A DNA stretch of 64,000 bases from Ciona intestinalis (lineage: Eukaryota > Chordata > Ascidiacea > Phlebobranchia > Cionidae), in NCBI RefSeq assembly GCF_000224145.3, contig NW_004190463.2:52790-116789 (forward strand), written 5' to 3'. Every line of letters starts with the position of its first letter. The stretch's first letter is position 1. Of this stretch, positions 1-7,525 are shown piece by piece. Under the pieces are notes generated by a model. The model worked only from the letters and a program-made list of their open reading frames with translations. It was not told the DNA's origin and searched no databases. The translations under genes and the position numbers were made by a program.

Positions 1-56
1 TGAGTCGCGTTTTTAACGTTTTACTAATCTAAAATGTATTCAATGAGTAATAGAAG

Positions 57-128
57 AGGTCCCGCCGAGATTTGAACTCGGATAGCTGGATTCAAAGTCC
101 AGAGTGATAACCGTTACACCACGGGACC
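57..128 (-). tRNA. tRNA-Gln (TTG), array unit 1
   Basis: Read on the minus strand, this is a 72-base cloverleaf: acceptor GGTCCCG pairs with CGGGACC, followed by discriminator T. The A box region is TGGTGTAACGG, the B box is GTTCAAATCTC, and the anticodon loop CTTTGAA carries TTG. The body closely matches the eukaryotic tRNA-Gln consensus, including the CTCTGGACT arm. One base in the variable region (plus-strand gatagctgga rather than gattgctgga) differs from most units. No intron and no encoded CCA. Each unit sits in a ~140-base tandem repeat whose ~68-base spacer usually gives a TTTT run about 20 bases past the tRNA 3' end, a plausible weak Pol III stop. Confidence 0.93.
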
Positions 129-196
129 TGTTGATATGTTTCGTCGCGTTTTTAAACGTTTTACTAATCTAAAATGTATTCAATGAGTAATAGAAG

Positions 197-268
197 AGGT
201 CCCGCCGAGATTTGAACTCGGATTGCTGGATTCAAAGTCCAGAGTGATAACCGTTACACCACAGGACC
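197..268 (-). tRNA. tRNA-Gln (TTG), array unit 2
   Basis: TTG anticodon. One acceptor-stem pair is a G-T wobble (plus-strand acaggacc), which should be tolerated. The boxes are intact. Confidence 0.92.
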
Positions 269-336
269 TGTTGATATGTTTTGTCGCGTTTTTACACGTT
301 TTACTAATCTAAAATGTATTCAATAAGTAATTGAAG

Positions 337-408
337 AGGTCCCGCCGAGATTTGAACTCGGATTGCTGGATTCAAAGTCCAGAGTGATAACCGTTACACC
401 ACAGGACC
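337..408 (-). tRNA. tRNA-Gln (TTG), array unit 3
   Basis: TTG anticodon with the same wobble acceptor as unit 2. Left spacer has the variant caataagtaattg. Confidence 0.92.
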
Positions 409-476
409 TGTTGATATGTTTTGTCGCGTTTTTACACGTTTTACTAATCTAAAATGTATTCAATAAGTAATTGAAG

Positions 477-548
477 AGGTCCCGCCGAGATTTGAACTCG
501 AATTGCTGGATTCAGAGTCCAGAGTGATAACCGTTACACCACAGGACC
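477..548 (-). tRNA. tRNA-Gln (CTG), array unit 4
   Basis: The plus strand reads ttcagagtcc, so the anticodon is CTG rather than TTG. It also has aattgc for gattgc after the T arm, and a wobble acceptor pair. Confidence 0.88.
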
Positions 549-616
549 TGTTGATATGTTTTGTCGCGTTTTAACACGTTTTACTAATCTAAAATGTATT
601 CAATAAGTAATTGAAG

Positions 617-688
617 AGGTCCCGCCGAGATTTGAACTCGAATTGCTGGAATCAGAGTCCATAGTGATAACCGTTACACCACGGGACC
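617..688 (-). tRNA. tRNA-Gln (CTG), array unit 5, degenerate
   Basis: CTG anticodon. Two changes hit the anticodon stem (ggaatcagagtccatag), so this copy folds less well and may be decaying. Confidence 0.75.
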
Positions 689-755
689 TCTTGATATGTT
701 TCGTTGTGTTTTAAACGTTTTTGTACTCTAAAATGTATTCAATGAGTAATAGAAG

Positions 756-827
756 AGGTCCCGCCAAGATTTAAACTCGGATTGCTGGATTCAAAGTCCA
801 GAGTGATAACCGTTACACCACGGGACC
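756..827 (-). tRNA. tRNA-Gln (TTG), array unit 6, B-box variant
   Basis: TTG anticodon. The T arm reads ccaagatttaaactcgg on the plus strand, which alters the B box and one stem pair. Confidence 0.82.
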
Positions 828-894
828 TGTTGATATGTTTCGTTGTGTTTTAAACGTTTTTCTAATCTAAAATGTATTCAATGAGTAATAGAAG

Positions 895-966
895 AGGTCC
901 CGCCGAGATTTGAACTCGGATTGCTGGATTCAGAGTCCAGAGTGATAACCGTTACACCACGGGACC
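895..966 (-). tRNA. tRNA-Gln (CTG), array unit 7
   Basis: CTG anticodon in an otherwise consensus body, so this looks like an intact CTG isoacceptor. Confidence 0.92.
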
Positions 967-1033
967 TGTTTATATGTTTCGTTGTGTTTTAAACGTTTTT
1001 CTAATCTAAATTGTATTCAATAAGTAATAGAAG

Positions 1034-1105
1034 AGGTCCCGCCGAGATTTGAACTCGGATTGCTGGATTCAAAGTCCAGAGTGATAACCGTTACACCACG
1101 GGACC
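1034..1105 (-). tRNA. tRNA-Gln (TTG), array unit 8
   Basis: Consensus body with TTG anticodon. Its left spacer reads ctaaattgtattc, so the usual downstream TTTT is broken on the transcribed strand. Confidence 0.92.
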
Positions 1106-1172
1106 TGTTGATATGTTTCGTTGTGTTTTAAACGTTTTACTAATCTAAAATGTATTCAATGAGTAATAGAAG

Positions 1173-1244
1173 AGGTCCGGCCGAGATTTGAACTCGGATT
1201 GCTGGATTCAAAGTCCAGAGTGATAACCGTTACACCACGGGACC
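1173..1244 (-). tRNA. tRNA-Gln (TTG), array unit 9
   Basis: TTG anticodon. The acceptor 3' strand reads ggtccggcc on the plus strand, giving one acceptor-stem mismatch. Confidence 0.87.
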
Positions 1245-1312
1245 TGTTGATATGTTTCGTCGCGTTTTTAAACTTTTTACTAATCTAAAATGTATTCAAT
1301 GAGTAATAGAAG

Positions 1313-1384
1313 AGGTCCCGCCGAGATTTGAACTCGGATTGCTGGATTCAAAGTCCAGAGTGATAACCGTCACACCACGGGACC
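1313..1384 (-). tRNA. tRNA-Gln (TTG), array unit 10
   Basis: TTG anticodon. One change in the D-arm side (ccgtcacacc on the plus strand) alters the A box. Confidence 0.88.
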
Positions 1385-1451
1385 TGTTTATATGTTTCGT
1401 TGTGTTTTAAAAGTTTTTCTAATCTAAAATGTATTCAATAAGTAATAGAAG

Positions 1452-1523
1452 AGGTCCCGCCGAGATTTGGACTCGGATTGCTAGATTCAAAGTCCAGAGT
1501 GATAAACGTTACACCACGGGACC
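1452..1523 (-). tRNA. tRNA-Gln (TTG), array unit 11
   Basis: TTG anticodon. Variants are tttggactcgg in the T arm, ctagattc in the anticodon stem and gataaacg in the D arm. Confidence 0.82.
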
Positions 1524-1582
1524 TGTGTCGCGTGGTTTTAAACGTTTTACTAATCTAAAATGTATTCAATGAGTAATAGAAG

Positions 1583-1654
1583 AGGTCCCGCCGAGATTTG
1601 AACTCGGATTGCTGGATTCAAAGTCCAGAGTGATAACCGTTACACCACGCGACC
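1583..1654 (-). tRNA. tRNA-Gln (TTG), array unit 12
   Basis: TTG anticodon. The plus strand ends cacgcgacc, which breaks one acceptor pair. Confidence 0.87.
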
Positions 1655-1696
1655 TGTTGATATGTTTCGTCGCGTTTTTAAACGTTTTACTAATCT

Positions 1697-2013
1697 NNNN
1701 NNNNNNNNNNNNNNNNNNNNNNNNNNNNNNNNNNNNNNNNNNNNNNNNNNNNNNNNNNNNNNNNNNNNNNNNNNNNNNNNNNNNNNNNNNNNNNNNNNNN
1801 NNNNNNNNNNNNNNNNNNNNNNNNNNNNNNNNNNNNNNNNNNNNNNNNNNNNNNNNNNNNNNNNNNNNNNNNNNNNNNNNNNNNNNNNNNNNNNNNNNNN
1901 NNNNNNNNNNNNNNNNNNNNNNNNNNNNNNNNNNNNNNNNNNNNNNNNNNNNNNNNNNNNNNNNNNNNNNNNNNNNNNNNNNNNNNNNNNNNNNNNNNNN
2001 NNNNNNNNNNNNN
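1697..2013. other. Assembly gap inside the tRNA array
   Basis: A run of 317 N. At ~140 bases per unit it could hold about two more tRNA units, but N runs in tandem arrays are often not true to size. Confidence 0.99.
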
Positions 2014-2040
2014 GAGTGATAAACGTTACACCACGGGACC
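2014..2040 (-). tRNA. tRNA-Gln, array unit 13, cut by gap
   Basis: Only the tRNA 5' end (acceptor and D arm) is present; the anticodon lies in the gap. Confidence 0.8.
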
Positions 2041-2097
2041 TGTGTCGCGTTTTTAAACGTTTTACTAATCTAAAATGTATTCAATGGGTAATAGAAG

Positions 2098-2169
2098 AAG
2101 TCCCGCCGAGATGTGAACTCGGATTGCTGGATTCAAAGTCCAGAGTGATAACCGTTACACCACGCGACC
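2098..2169 (-). tRNA. tRNA-Gln (TTG), array unit 14
   Basis: TTG anticodon. Changes in both acceptor strands (aagtccc and cgcgacc on plus) and in the T arm (gatgtgaac) make it weaker than its neighbours. Confidence 0.78.
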
Positions 2170-2237
2170 TGTTGATATGTTTCGTCGCGTTTTTAAACGT
2201 TTTACTGATCTAAAATGTATTCAATGATCAATAGAAG

Positions 2238-2309
2238 AGGTCCCGCCGAGATTTGAACTCGGATTGCTGGTTCAGAGTCCAGAGTGATAAACTGTTACAC
2301 CACGGGACC
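2238..2309 (-). tRNA. tRNA-Gln (CTG), array unit 15, degenerate
   Basis: CTG anticodon. One base is missing next to the anticodon stem (gctggttcagag) and one extra lies in the D arm (gataaactg), so total length is kept but the fold is disturbed. Confidence 0.7.
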
Positions 2310-2376
2310 TGTTTATATGTTTCGTTGTGTTTTAAACGTTTTTCTAATCTAAAATGTATTCAATGAGTAATAGAAG

Positions 2377-2449
2377 AGGTCCCACCGAGATTTGAACTCG
2401 GATTGCTGGATTCAAAGTCCAGAGTGATAACCGTTACACCACGCGATCC
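2377..2449 (-). tRNA. tRNA-Gln (TTG), array unit 16, degenerate 5' end
   Basis: TTG anticodon. The tRNA 5' end is altered (plus-strand cacgcgatcctg), breaking the acceptor stem. Confidence 0.72.
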
Positions 2450-2515
2450 TGTGATATGTTTCGTCGCGTTTTTAAACGTTTACTGATCTAAAATGTATTC
2501 AATGATCAATAGAAG

Positions 2516-2587
2516 AGGTCCCGCCGAGATTTGAACTCGGATTGCTGGATTCAGAGTCCAGAGTGATAACTGTTACACCACGGGACC
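2516..2587 (-). tRNA. tRNA-Gln (CTG), array unit 17
   Basis: CTG anticodon. One D-arm change (gataactg); otherwise consensus. Confidence 0.87.
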
Positions 2588-2654
2588 TGTTTATATGTTT
2601 CGTTGTGTTTTAAACGTTTTTCTAATCTAAATTGTATTCAATAAGTAATAGAAG

Positions 2655-2715
2655 AGGTCCCGCCGAGATTTGAACTCGGATTGCTGGATTCAAAGTCCAG
2701 AGTGATAACCGTTAC
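2655..2715 (-). pseudogene. tRNA-Gln (TTG), array unit 18, truncated by insert
   Basis: The tRNA 5' acceptor strand is missing: the sequence changes after ccgttac into the insert at 2716. Without the acceptor stem this cannot mature as a normal tRNA. Confidence 0.88.
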
Positions 2716-3184
2716 AAAACTGTAGGATACAATATATGACCATAGATGTTCGAACATTACCCATTGTCGTTCAAACAATACCAATTGTTATGCAATTATA
2801 TAATATATATAGGTAACATGTTAAAAACTATAGCAATAGGGCAAGAAAAAAAATGTTTAGACCTATTTTCAAAACGTACAGTATCATTTCGTGTTATTTA
2901 CGTATATTCCTATTTATAAATAGACTTAATAATTAAAATTTACAATGATTTTAAACTGTCCCATCTTATCCTGTGTGTTTTCGAATTTGTAAAATTCCAC
3001 CTGTTGTGCGGATCGCTAAATAACTCCTCGTGTGTTTTATTAAATTTTCCTAAATTGGTGTCAATTAATAAAGAAATGATAGTACTTATTCGTGGTATTA
3101 CCGAAAAACCGTCATCTATTTTGATTTGGGAAATATTTGGCAATATGTGCTTAAGTGTCCCATCTTCCCCTATTGTACTATACT
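2716..3184. repeat. Insert A inside the tRNA array, first copy
   Basis: About 470 AT-rich bases with no tRNA, nearly identical to 6144-6612. The right part (about 2955-3184) starts with ctgtcccatcttatcc and ends with gtgtcccatcttcccc and gtactata, so it resembles the ends of the MITE family common in this window, with a different interior. The left part (about 2716-2950) matches nothing else I recognise. Short overlapping ORFs here look like chance. Confidence 0.85.
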
Positions 3185-3189
3185 AGAAG

Positions 3190-3261
3190 AGGTCCCGCCG
3201 AGATTTTAACTCGGATTGCTGGATTCAAAGTCCAGAGTGATAACCGTTACACCACGCGACC
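3190..3261 (-). tRNA. tRNA-Gln (TTG), array unit 19
   Basis: TTG anticodon. T-arm variant (gattttaactc) plus one acceptor mismatch (cgcgacc). Confidence 0.8.
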
Positions 3262-3328
3262 TGTTGATATGTTTCGTTGTGTTTTAAACGTTTTTTTAAT
3301 CTAAATTGTATTCAATGAGTAATAGAAG

Positions 3329-3400
3329 AGGTCCCGCAGAGATTTGAACTCGGATTGCTGGATTCAAAGTCCAGAGTGATAACCGTTACATCACGGGACC
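3329..3400 (-). tRNA. tRNA-Gln (TTG), array unit 20
   Basis: TTG anticodon. Variants are cccgcagag in the T stem and acatcacg in the D/acceptor region. The downstream TTTT is lost (ctaaattgta). Confidence 0.82.
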
Positions 3401-3467
3401 TGTTGATATGTTTCGTTGTGTTTTAAAAGTTTTTCTAATCTAAAATGTGTTCAATGAGTAATAAAAG

Positions 3468-3539
3468 AGGACCCGCAGAGATTTGAACTCGGATTGCTGG
3501 ATTCAAAGTCCAGAGTGATAACCGTTACACCACGGGAAC
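3468..3539 (-). tRNA. tRNA-Gln (TTG), array unit 21
   Basis: TTG anticodon. Acceptor changes on both sides (aggaccc and gggaac on the plus strand). Confidence 0.75.
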
Positions 3540-3606
3540 TGTTTATATGTTCCGTTGTGTTTTAAACGTTTTTTTAATCTAAATTGTATTCAATGAGTAA
3601 TAGAAG

Positions 3607-3678
3607 AGGTCCCGCAGAGTTTTGAACTCGGATTGCTGGATTCAAAGTCCAGAGTGATAACCGTTACACCACGCGACC
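3607..3678 (-). tRNA. tRNA-Gln (TTG), array unit 22
   Basis: TTG anticodon. Variants are cgcagagttttg in the T arm and cgcgacc in the acceptor. The left spacer lacks the TTTT run. Confidence 0.78.
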
Positions 3679-3745
3679 TGTTGATATGTTTCGTTGTGTT
3701 TTAAAAGTTTTTCTAATCTAAAATGTGTTCAATGAGTAATAAAAG

Positions 3746-3817
3746 AGGACCCGCAGAGATTTGAACTCGGATTGCTGGATTCAAAGTCCAGAGTGATAAC
3801 CGTTACATCACGGGACC
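3746..3817 (-). tRNA. tRNA-Gln (TTG), array unit 23
   Basis: TTG anticodon. It shares the aggacccgcagag and acatcacg variants with units 20-21, which marks a local sub-family. Confidence 0.8.
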
Positions 3818-3885
3818 TGTTGATATGTTTCGTCTCGTTTTTAAACGTTTTTCTAATCTAAAATGTATTCAATGAGTAATAGAAG

Positions 3886-3957
3886 AGGTCCCGCCGAGAT
3901 TTGAACTCGGATTGCTGGATTCAAAGTCCAGAGTGATAACCGTTACACCACGGGACC
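3886..3957 (-). tRNA. tRNA-Gln (TTG), array unit 24
   Basis: Consensus body and TTG anticodon. Confidence 0.93.
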
Positions 3958-4023
3958 TGTTGATATGTTACGTTGTTTTTAAACGTTTTTCTAATCTAAA
4001 ATGTATTCAATGAGTAATAGAAG

Positions 4024-4095
4024 AGGTCCCGCAGAGATTTTAACTCGGATTGCTGGATTCAAAGTCCAGAGTGATAACCGTTACACCACGGGACC
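4024..4095 (-). tRNA. tRNA-Gln (TTG), array unit 25
   Basis: TTG anticodon. T-arm variants cgcagag and attttaactc. Confidence 0.84.
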
Positions 4096-4163
4096 TGTTG
4101 ATATGTTTCGTCTCGTTTTTAAACGTTTTACTAATCTAAAATGTATTCAATGAGTAATAGAAG

Positions 4164-4235
4164 AGGTCCCGCCGAGATTTGAACTCGGATTGCTGGATTC
4201 AAAGTCCAGAGTGATAACCGTTACACCACGGGACC
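4164..4235 (-). tRNA. tRNA-Gln (TTG), array unit 26
   Basis: Consensus body and TTG anticodon. Confidence 0.93.
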
Positions 4236-4303
4236 TGTTGATATGTTACGTCGCGTTTTTAAACGTTTTACTAATCTAAAATGTTTTCAATGAGTAATAA
4301 AAG

Positions 4304-4375
4304 AGGTCCCGCCGAGATTTGAACTCGGATTGCTGGATTCAAAGTCCAGAGTGATAACCGTTACACCACGGGACC
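4304..4375 (-). tRNA. tRNA-Gln (TTG), array unit 27
   Basis: Consensus body and TTG anticodon. Confidence 0.93.
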
Positions 4376-4440
4376 TGTTGATATGTTTCGTCGCGTTTTT
4401 ACACGTTTTACTAATCTAAAAATTCAATAAGTAATTGAAG

Positions 4441-4465
4441 AGGTCCCGCCGAGATTTGAACTCGG
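4441..4465 (-). tRNA. tRNA-Gln, array unit 28, cut by gap
   Basis: Only the tRNA 3' part (T arm and acceptor) is visible before 50 N (4466-4515); the anticodon is hidden. Confidence 0.8.
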
Positions 4466-4515
4466 NNNNNNNNNNNNNNNNNNNNNNNNNNNNNNNNNNN
4501 NNNNNNNNNNNNNNN
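4466..4515. other. Assembly gap inside the tRNA array
   Basis: 50 N, probably a placeholder size. Confidence 0.99.
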
Positions 4516-4577
4516 TATGTTACGTCGCGTTTTTAAACGTTTTACTAATCTAAAATGTATTCAATGAGTAATAGAAG

Positions 4578-4649
4578 AGGTCCCGCCGAGATTTGAACTC
4601 GGATTGCTGGATTCAAAGTCCAGAGTGATAACCGTTACACCACGGGACC
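4578..4649 (-). tRNA. tRNA-Gln (TTG), array unit 29
   Basis: Consensus body and TTG anticodon. Confidence 0.93.
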
Positions 4650-4716
4650 TGTTGATATGTTTCGTCGCGTTTTTAAACGTTTACTAATCTAAAATGTTTT
4701 CAATGAGTAATAGAAG

Positions 4717-4788
4717 AGGTCCCGCCGAGATTTGAACTCGGATTGCTGGATTCAAAGTCCAGAGTGATAACCGTTACACCACGGGACC
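4717..4788 (-). tRNA. tRNA-Gln (TTG), array unit 30
   Basis: Consensus body and TTG anticodon. Confidence 0.93.
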
Positions 4789-4855
4789 TGTTGATATGTT
4801 TCATCGTGTTTTAAACGTTTTACTGATCTAAAATGTATTCAATGAGTAATTGAAG

Positions 4856-4927
4856 AGGTCCCGCCGAGATTTGGACTCGGATTGCTGGATTCAAAGTCCA
4901 GAGTGATAACCGTTACACCACGGGACC
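4856..4927 (-). tRNA. tRNA-Gln (TTG), array unit 31
   Basis: TTG anticodon. T-loop variant tttggactcgg, as in units 11 and 36. Confidence 0.88.
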
Positions 4928-4987
4928 TGTGATATGTCGTTTTTAAACGTTTTACTAATCTAAAATGTATTCAATGAGTAATTGAAG

Positions 4988-5059
4988 AGGTCCCGCCGAG
5001 ATTTGAACTCGGATTGCTGGATTCAAAGTCCAGAGTGATAACCGTTACACCACGGGACC
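4988..5059 (-). tRNA. tRNA-Gln (TTG), array unit 32
   Basis: Consensus body and TTG anticodon. Both flanking spacers are shortened. Confidence 0.92.
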
Positions 5060-5120
5060 GGTTGATCTGCGTGTTTTAAACGTTTTACTAATCTAAAATG
5101 TATTCAATGAGTAATAGAAG

Positions 5121-5192
5121 AGGTTCCGCCGAGATTTGAACTCGGATTGCTGGAATCAAAGTCCAGAGTGATAACCGTTACACCACGGGACC
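5121..5192 (-). tRNA. tRNA-Gln (TTG), array unit 33
   Basis: TTG anticodon. One acceptor change (aggttcc) and one anticodon-stem change (tggaatcaaag). Confidence 0.8.
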
Positions 5193-5260
5193 TGTTGATA
5201 TGTTTCGTCGCGTTTTTAAACCGTTTTACTAATCTAAAATGTATTCAATGATAATAGAAG

Positions 5261-5332
5261 AGGTCCCGCCGAGATTTGAACTCGGATTGCTGGATTCAGA
5301 GTCCAGAGTGATAACCGTTACACCACGGGAAC
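5261..5332 (-). tRNA. tRNA-Gln (CTG), array unit 34
   Basis: CTG anticodon. Acceptor variant gggaac. Confidence 0.85.
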
Positions 5333-5400
5333 TGTTGATATGTTTCGTCGCGTTTTTAAACGTTTTACTAATCTAAAATGTATTCAATGGGTAATTGAAG

Positions 5401-5472
5401 AGGTCCCGCCGAGATTTGAACTCGGATTGCTGGATTCAGAGTCCAGAGTGATAACCGTTACACCACGGGAAC
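5401..5472 (-). tRNA. tRNA-Gln (CTG), array unit 35
   Basis: CTG anticodon with the same gggaac variant as unit 34, so the two are probably a recent pair. Confidence 0.85.
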
Positions 5473-5540
5473 TGTTGATATGTTTCGTCGCGTTTTTAAA
5501 CGTTTTACTAATCTAAAATGTATTCAATGGGTAATAGAAG

Positions 5541-5612
5541 AGGTCCCGCCGAGATTTGGACTCGGATTGCTAGATTCAAAGTCCAGAGTGATAACCGTTA
5601 CACCACGGGACC
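5541..5612 (-). tRNA. tRNA-Gln (TTG), array unit 36
   Basis: TTG anticodon. Shares tttggactcgg and ctagattc with unit 11, linking the two halves of the array. Confidence 0.84.
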
Positions 5613-5669
5613 TGTGTCGCGTTTTTAAACGTTTTTCTAATCTAAAATGTATTCAATGAGTAATTGAAG

Positions 5670-5741
5670 AGGTCCCGCCGAGATTTGAACTCGGATTGCT
5701 GGAATCAAAGTCCAGAGTGATAACCGTTACACCACGGGACC
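5670..5741 (-). tRNA. tRNA-Gln (TTG), array unit 37
   Basis: TTG anticodon. Anticodon-stem variant tggaatcaaag. Confidence 0.86.
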
Positions 5742-5809
5742 TGTTGATATGTTTCGTCGCGTTTTTAAACCGTTTACTGATCTAAAATGTATTCAATGAT
5801 CAATAGAAG

Positions 5810-5881
5810 AGGTCCCGCCGAGATTTGAACTCGGATTGCTGGATTCAGAGTCCAGAGTGATAACCGTTACACCACGGGACC
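5810..5881 (-). tRNA. tRNA-Gln (CTG), array unit 38
   Basis: CTG anticodon in a consensus body. Left spacer variant attcaatgatcaatag is shared with units 15 and 17, also CTG. Confidence 0.92.
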
Positions 5882-5942
5882 TGTTGTTTCGCGTGTTTTA
5901 AACGTTTTTCTAATCTAAAATGTATTCAATTAGTAATTGAAT

Positions 5943-6014
5943 AGGTCCCGCCGAGATTTGAACTCGGATTGCTGGAATCAGAGTCCAGAGTGATAACCGT
6001 TACACCACGGGACC
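5943..6014 (-). tRNA. tRNA-Gln (CTG), array unit 39
   Basis: CTG anticodon. One anticodon-stem change (tggaatcagag). Confidence 0.85.
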
Positions 6015-6082
6015 TGTTGATATGTTACGTCGCGTTTTTAAACGTTTTACTAATCTAAAATGTATTCAATGAGTAATAGAAG

Positions 6083-6143
6083 AGGTCCCGCCGAGATTTG
6101 AACTCGGATTGCTGGATTCAAAGTCCAGAGTGATAACCGTTAC
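6083..6143 (-). pseudogene. tRNA-Gln (TTG), array unit 40, truncated by insert
   Basis: Loses its 5' acceptor strand at the same point as unit 18, where the second copy of the insert begins. Confidence 0.88.
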
Positions 6144-6612
6144 AAAATTGTAGGATACAATATATGACCATAGATGTTCGAACATTACCCATTGTCGTTC
6201 AAACAATACCAATTGTTATGCAGTTATATAATATATATAGGTAACATGTTAAAAACTATAGCAATAGGGCAAGAAAAAAAATGTTTAGATCTATTTTCAA
6301 AACGTACAGTATCATTTCGTGTTATTTACGTATATTCCTATTTATAAATAGACTTAATAATTAAAATTAACAATGATTTTAAACTGTCCCATCTTATCCT
6401 GTGTGTTTTCGAATTTGTAAAATTCCACCTGTTGTGCGGATCGCTAAATAACTCCTCGTGTGTTTTATTATATTTTCCTAAATTGGTGTCAATTAATAAA
6501 GAAATGATAGTACTTATTCGTGGTATTACCGAAAAACCGTCATCTATTTTAATTTGGGAAATATTTGGCAATATGTGCTTAAGTGTCCCATCTTCCCCTA
6601 TTGTACTATACT
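6144..6612. repeat. Insert A inside the tRNA array, second copy
   Basis: Near-identical to 2716-3184 and inserted at the same base of a tRNA unit, so the two arose by duplication of a larger block rather than by two insertions. Offset between the copies is about 3.43 kb. Confidence 0.85.
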
Positions 6613-6617
6613 AGAAG

Positions 6618-6689
6618 AGGTCCCGCCGAGATTTTAACTCGGATTGCTTGATTCAAAGCCCAGAGTGATAACCGTTACACCACGGGACC
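6618..6689 (-). tRNA. tRNA-Gln (TTG), array unit 41, variant
   Basis: TTG anticodon. The anticodon stem has two changes (gcttgattcaaagcccag) and the T arm has gattttaactc. Confidence 0.68.
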
Positions 6690-6762
6690 TGCTTATGCGT
6701 TTCTGTCCTGTTTTTAAATGTTTTTTTTTTAAATCTAAAATGCATTCAATGAGTGATAGAAG

Positions 6763-6834
6763 AGGTCCCGCCGAGATTTGAACTCGGATTGCTGGATTCA
6801 AAGCCCAAAGTGATAACCGTTACACGACGAGATC
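6763..6834 (-). pseudogene. tRNA-Gln array unit 42, decayed edge copy
   Basis: Last unit of the array. Acceptor (acgacgagatc) and anticodon stem (aagcccaaag) are both eroded, as expected for the edge of an array that escapes homogenisation. Confidence 0.72.
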
Positions 6835-7480
6835 TGTTGAAGTGTTTGTAGTGATTTTAATTCCTAACTTTTTTTAATCTAAAATTGATTATATTTGTCG
6901 TAAAAAAGTTCGCTGTAATTTGAAATCTGTTTCCTTATTCGCCTTTTACAGAAGTTGTAGCTGAATTAATATATACGCCAGCACTTTGTATACAGTGAAG
7001 TAAATGTGTATTTGAACAAATCCCAACCAATATTATACACCCGTAACACGTGTGTTCCATAGTTGGTTATAAGTGCCATTGCCTCGGTTATGTCATTATG
7101 ACGTTAATCATATAGTGTTTGTATTTCCATGTATCGTCATCGGGGTGATGTGTAGTTGTACCATAGCAAAGGTATCCACAAGTATATTCCAGTCAATTCA
7201 AGACAAAACTTAAATACAATCAACAGCCGACATTCCAACTTGTATTCGTACATCCACCAAGCTCCTGGCAAGTAATTTATGGACATAAATATATGTCGGC
7301 TAATCCTGTTTTTTTACAGTGGTTGTCGCGCTTACCCTGTTTTCATGGATATAGGGCTATAGCTTTATTTCTGTCATGATTATGGTTACATCTATGTGTC
7401 GTTGGGCAAGGGTAATTTTCAGTCGGATAAAATTAACAAAAACTGTCATTATCATTTTTAAAGGTAAAAACATTTGATGT
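6835..7480. other. AT-rich stretch with no assignable gene
   Basis: Lies between the tRNA array and the last visible exon of the minus-strand DHHC gene. The missing 3' exons of that gene would be expected here. I looked for a TTxE motif and a fourth membrane segment on the minus strand and found nothing convincing. Confidence 0.5.
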
Positions 7481-7525
7481 TTTATCGCAAGATAAAAATA
7501 CAACCATTAAACACGCATAGATCAC

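Noticed and set aside
1609-2213. Long ORFs over the tRNA array and across the first gap
   Set aside because: They are translations of tRNA repeats and N runs.
2940-3186. 67- and 60-residue ORFs inside the array insert, repeated at 6338-6614
   Set aside because: They overlap each other on opposite strands, are copied only because the insert is duplicated, and look like MITE-type noncoding sequence.
57-6834. CRISPR-like array because of regular repeats and spacers
   Set aside because: The repeats are tRNA cloverleafs, the spacers are themselves near-identical, and the DNA is animal nuclear.
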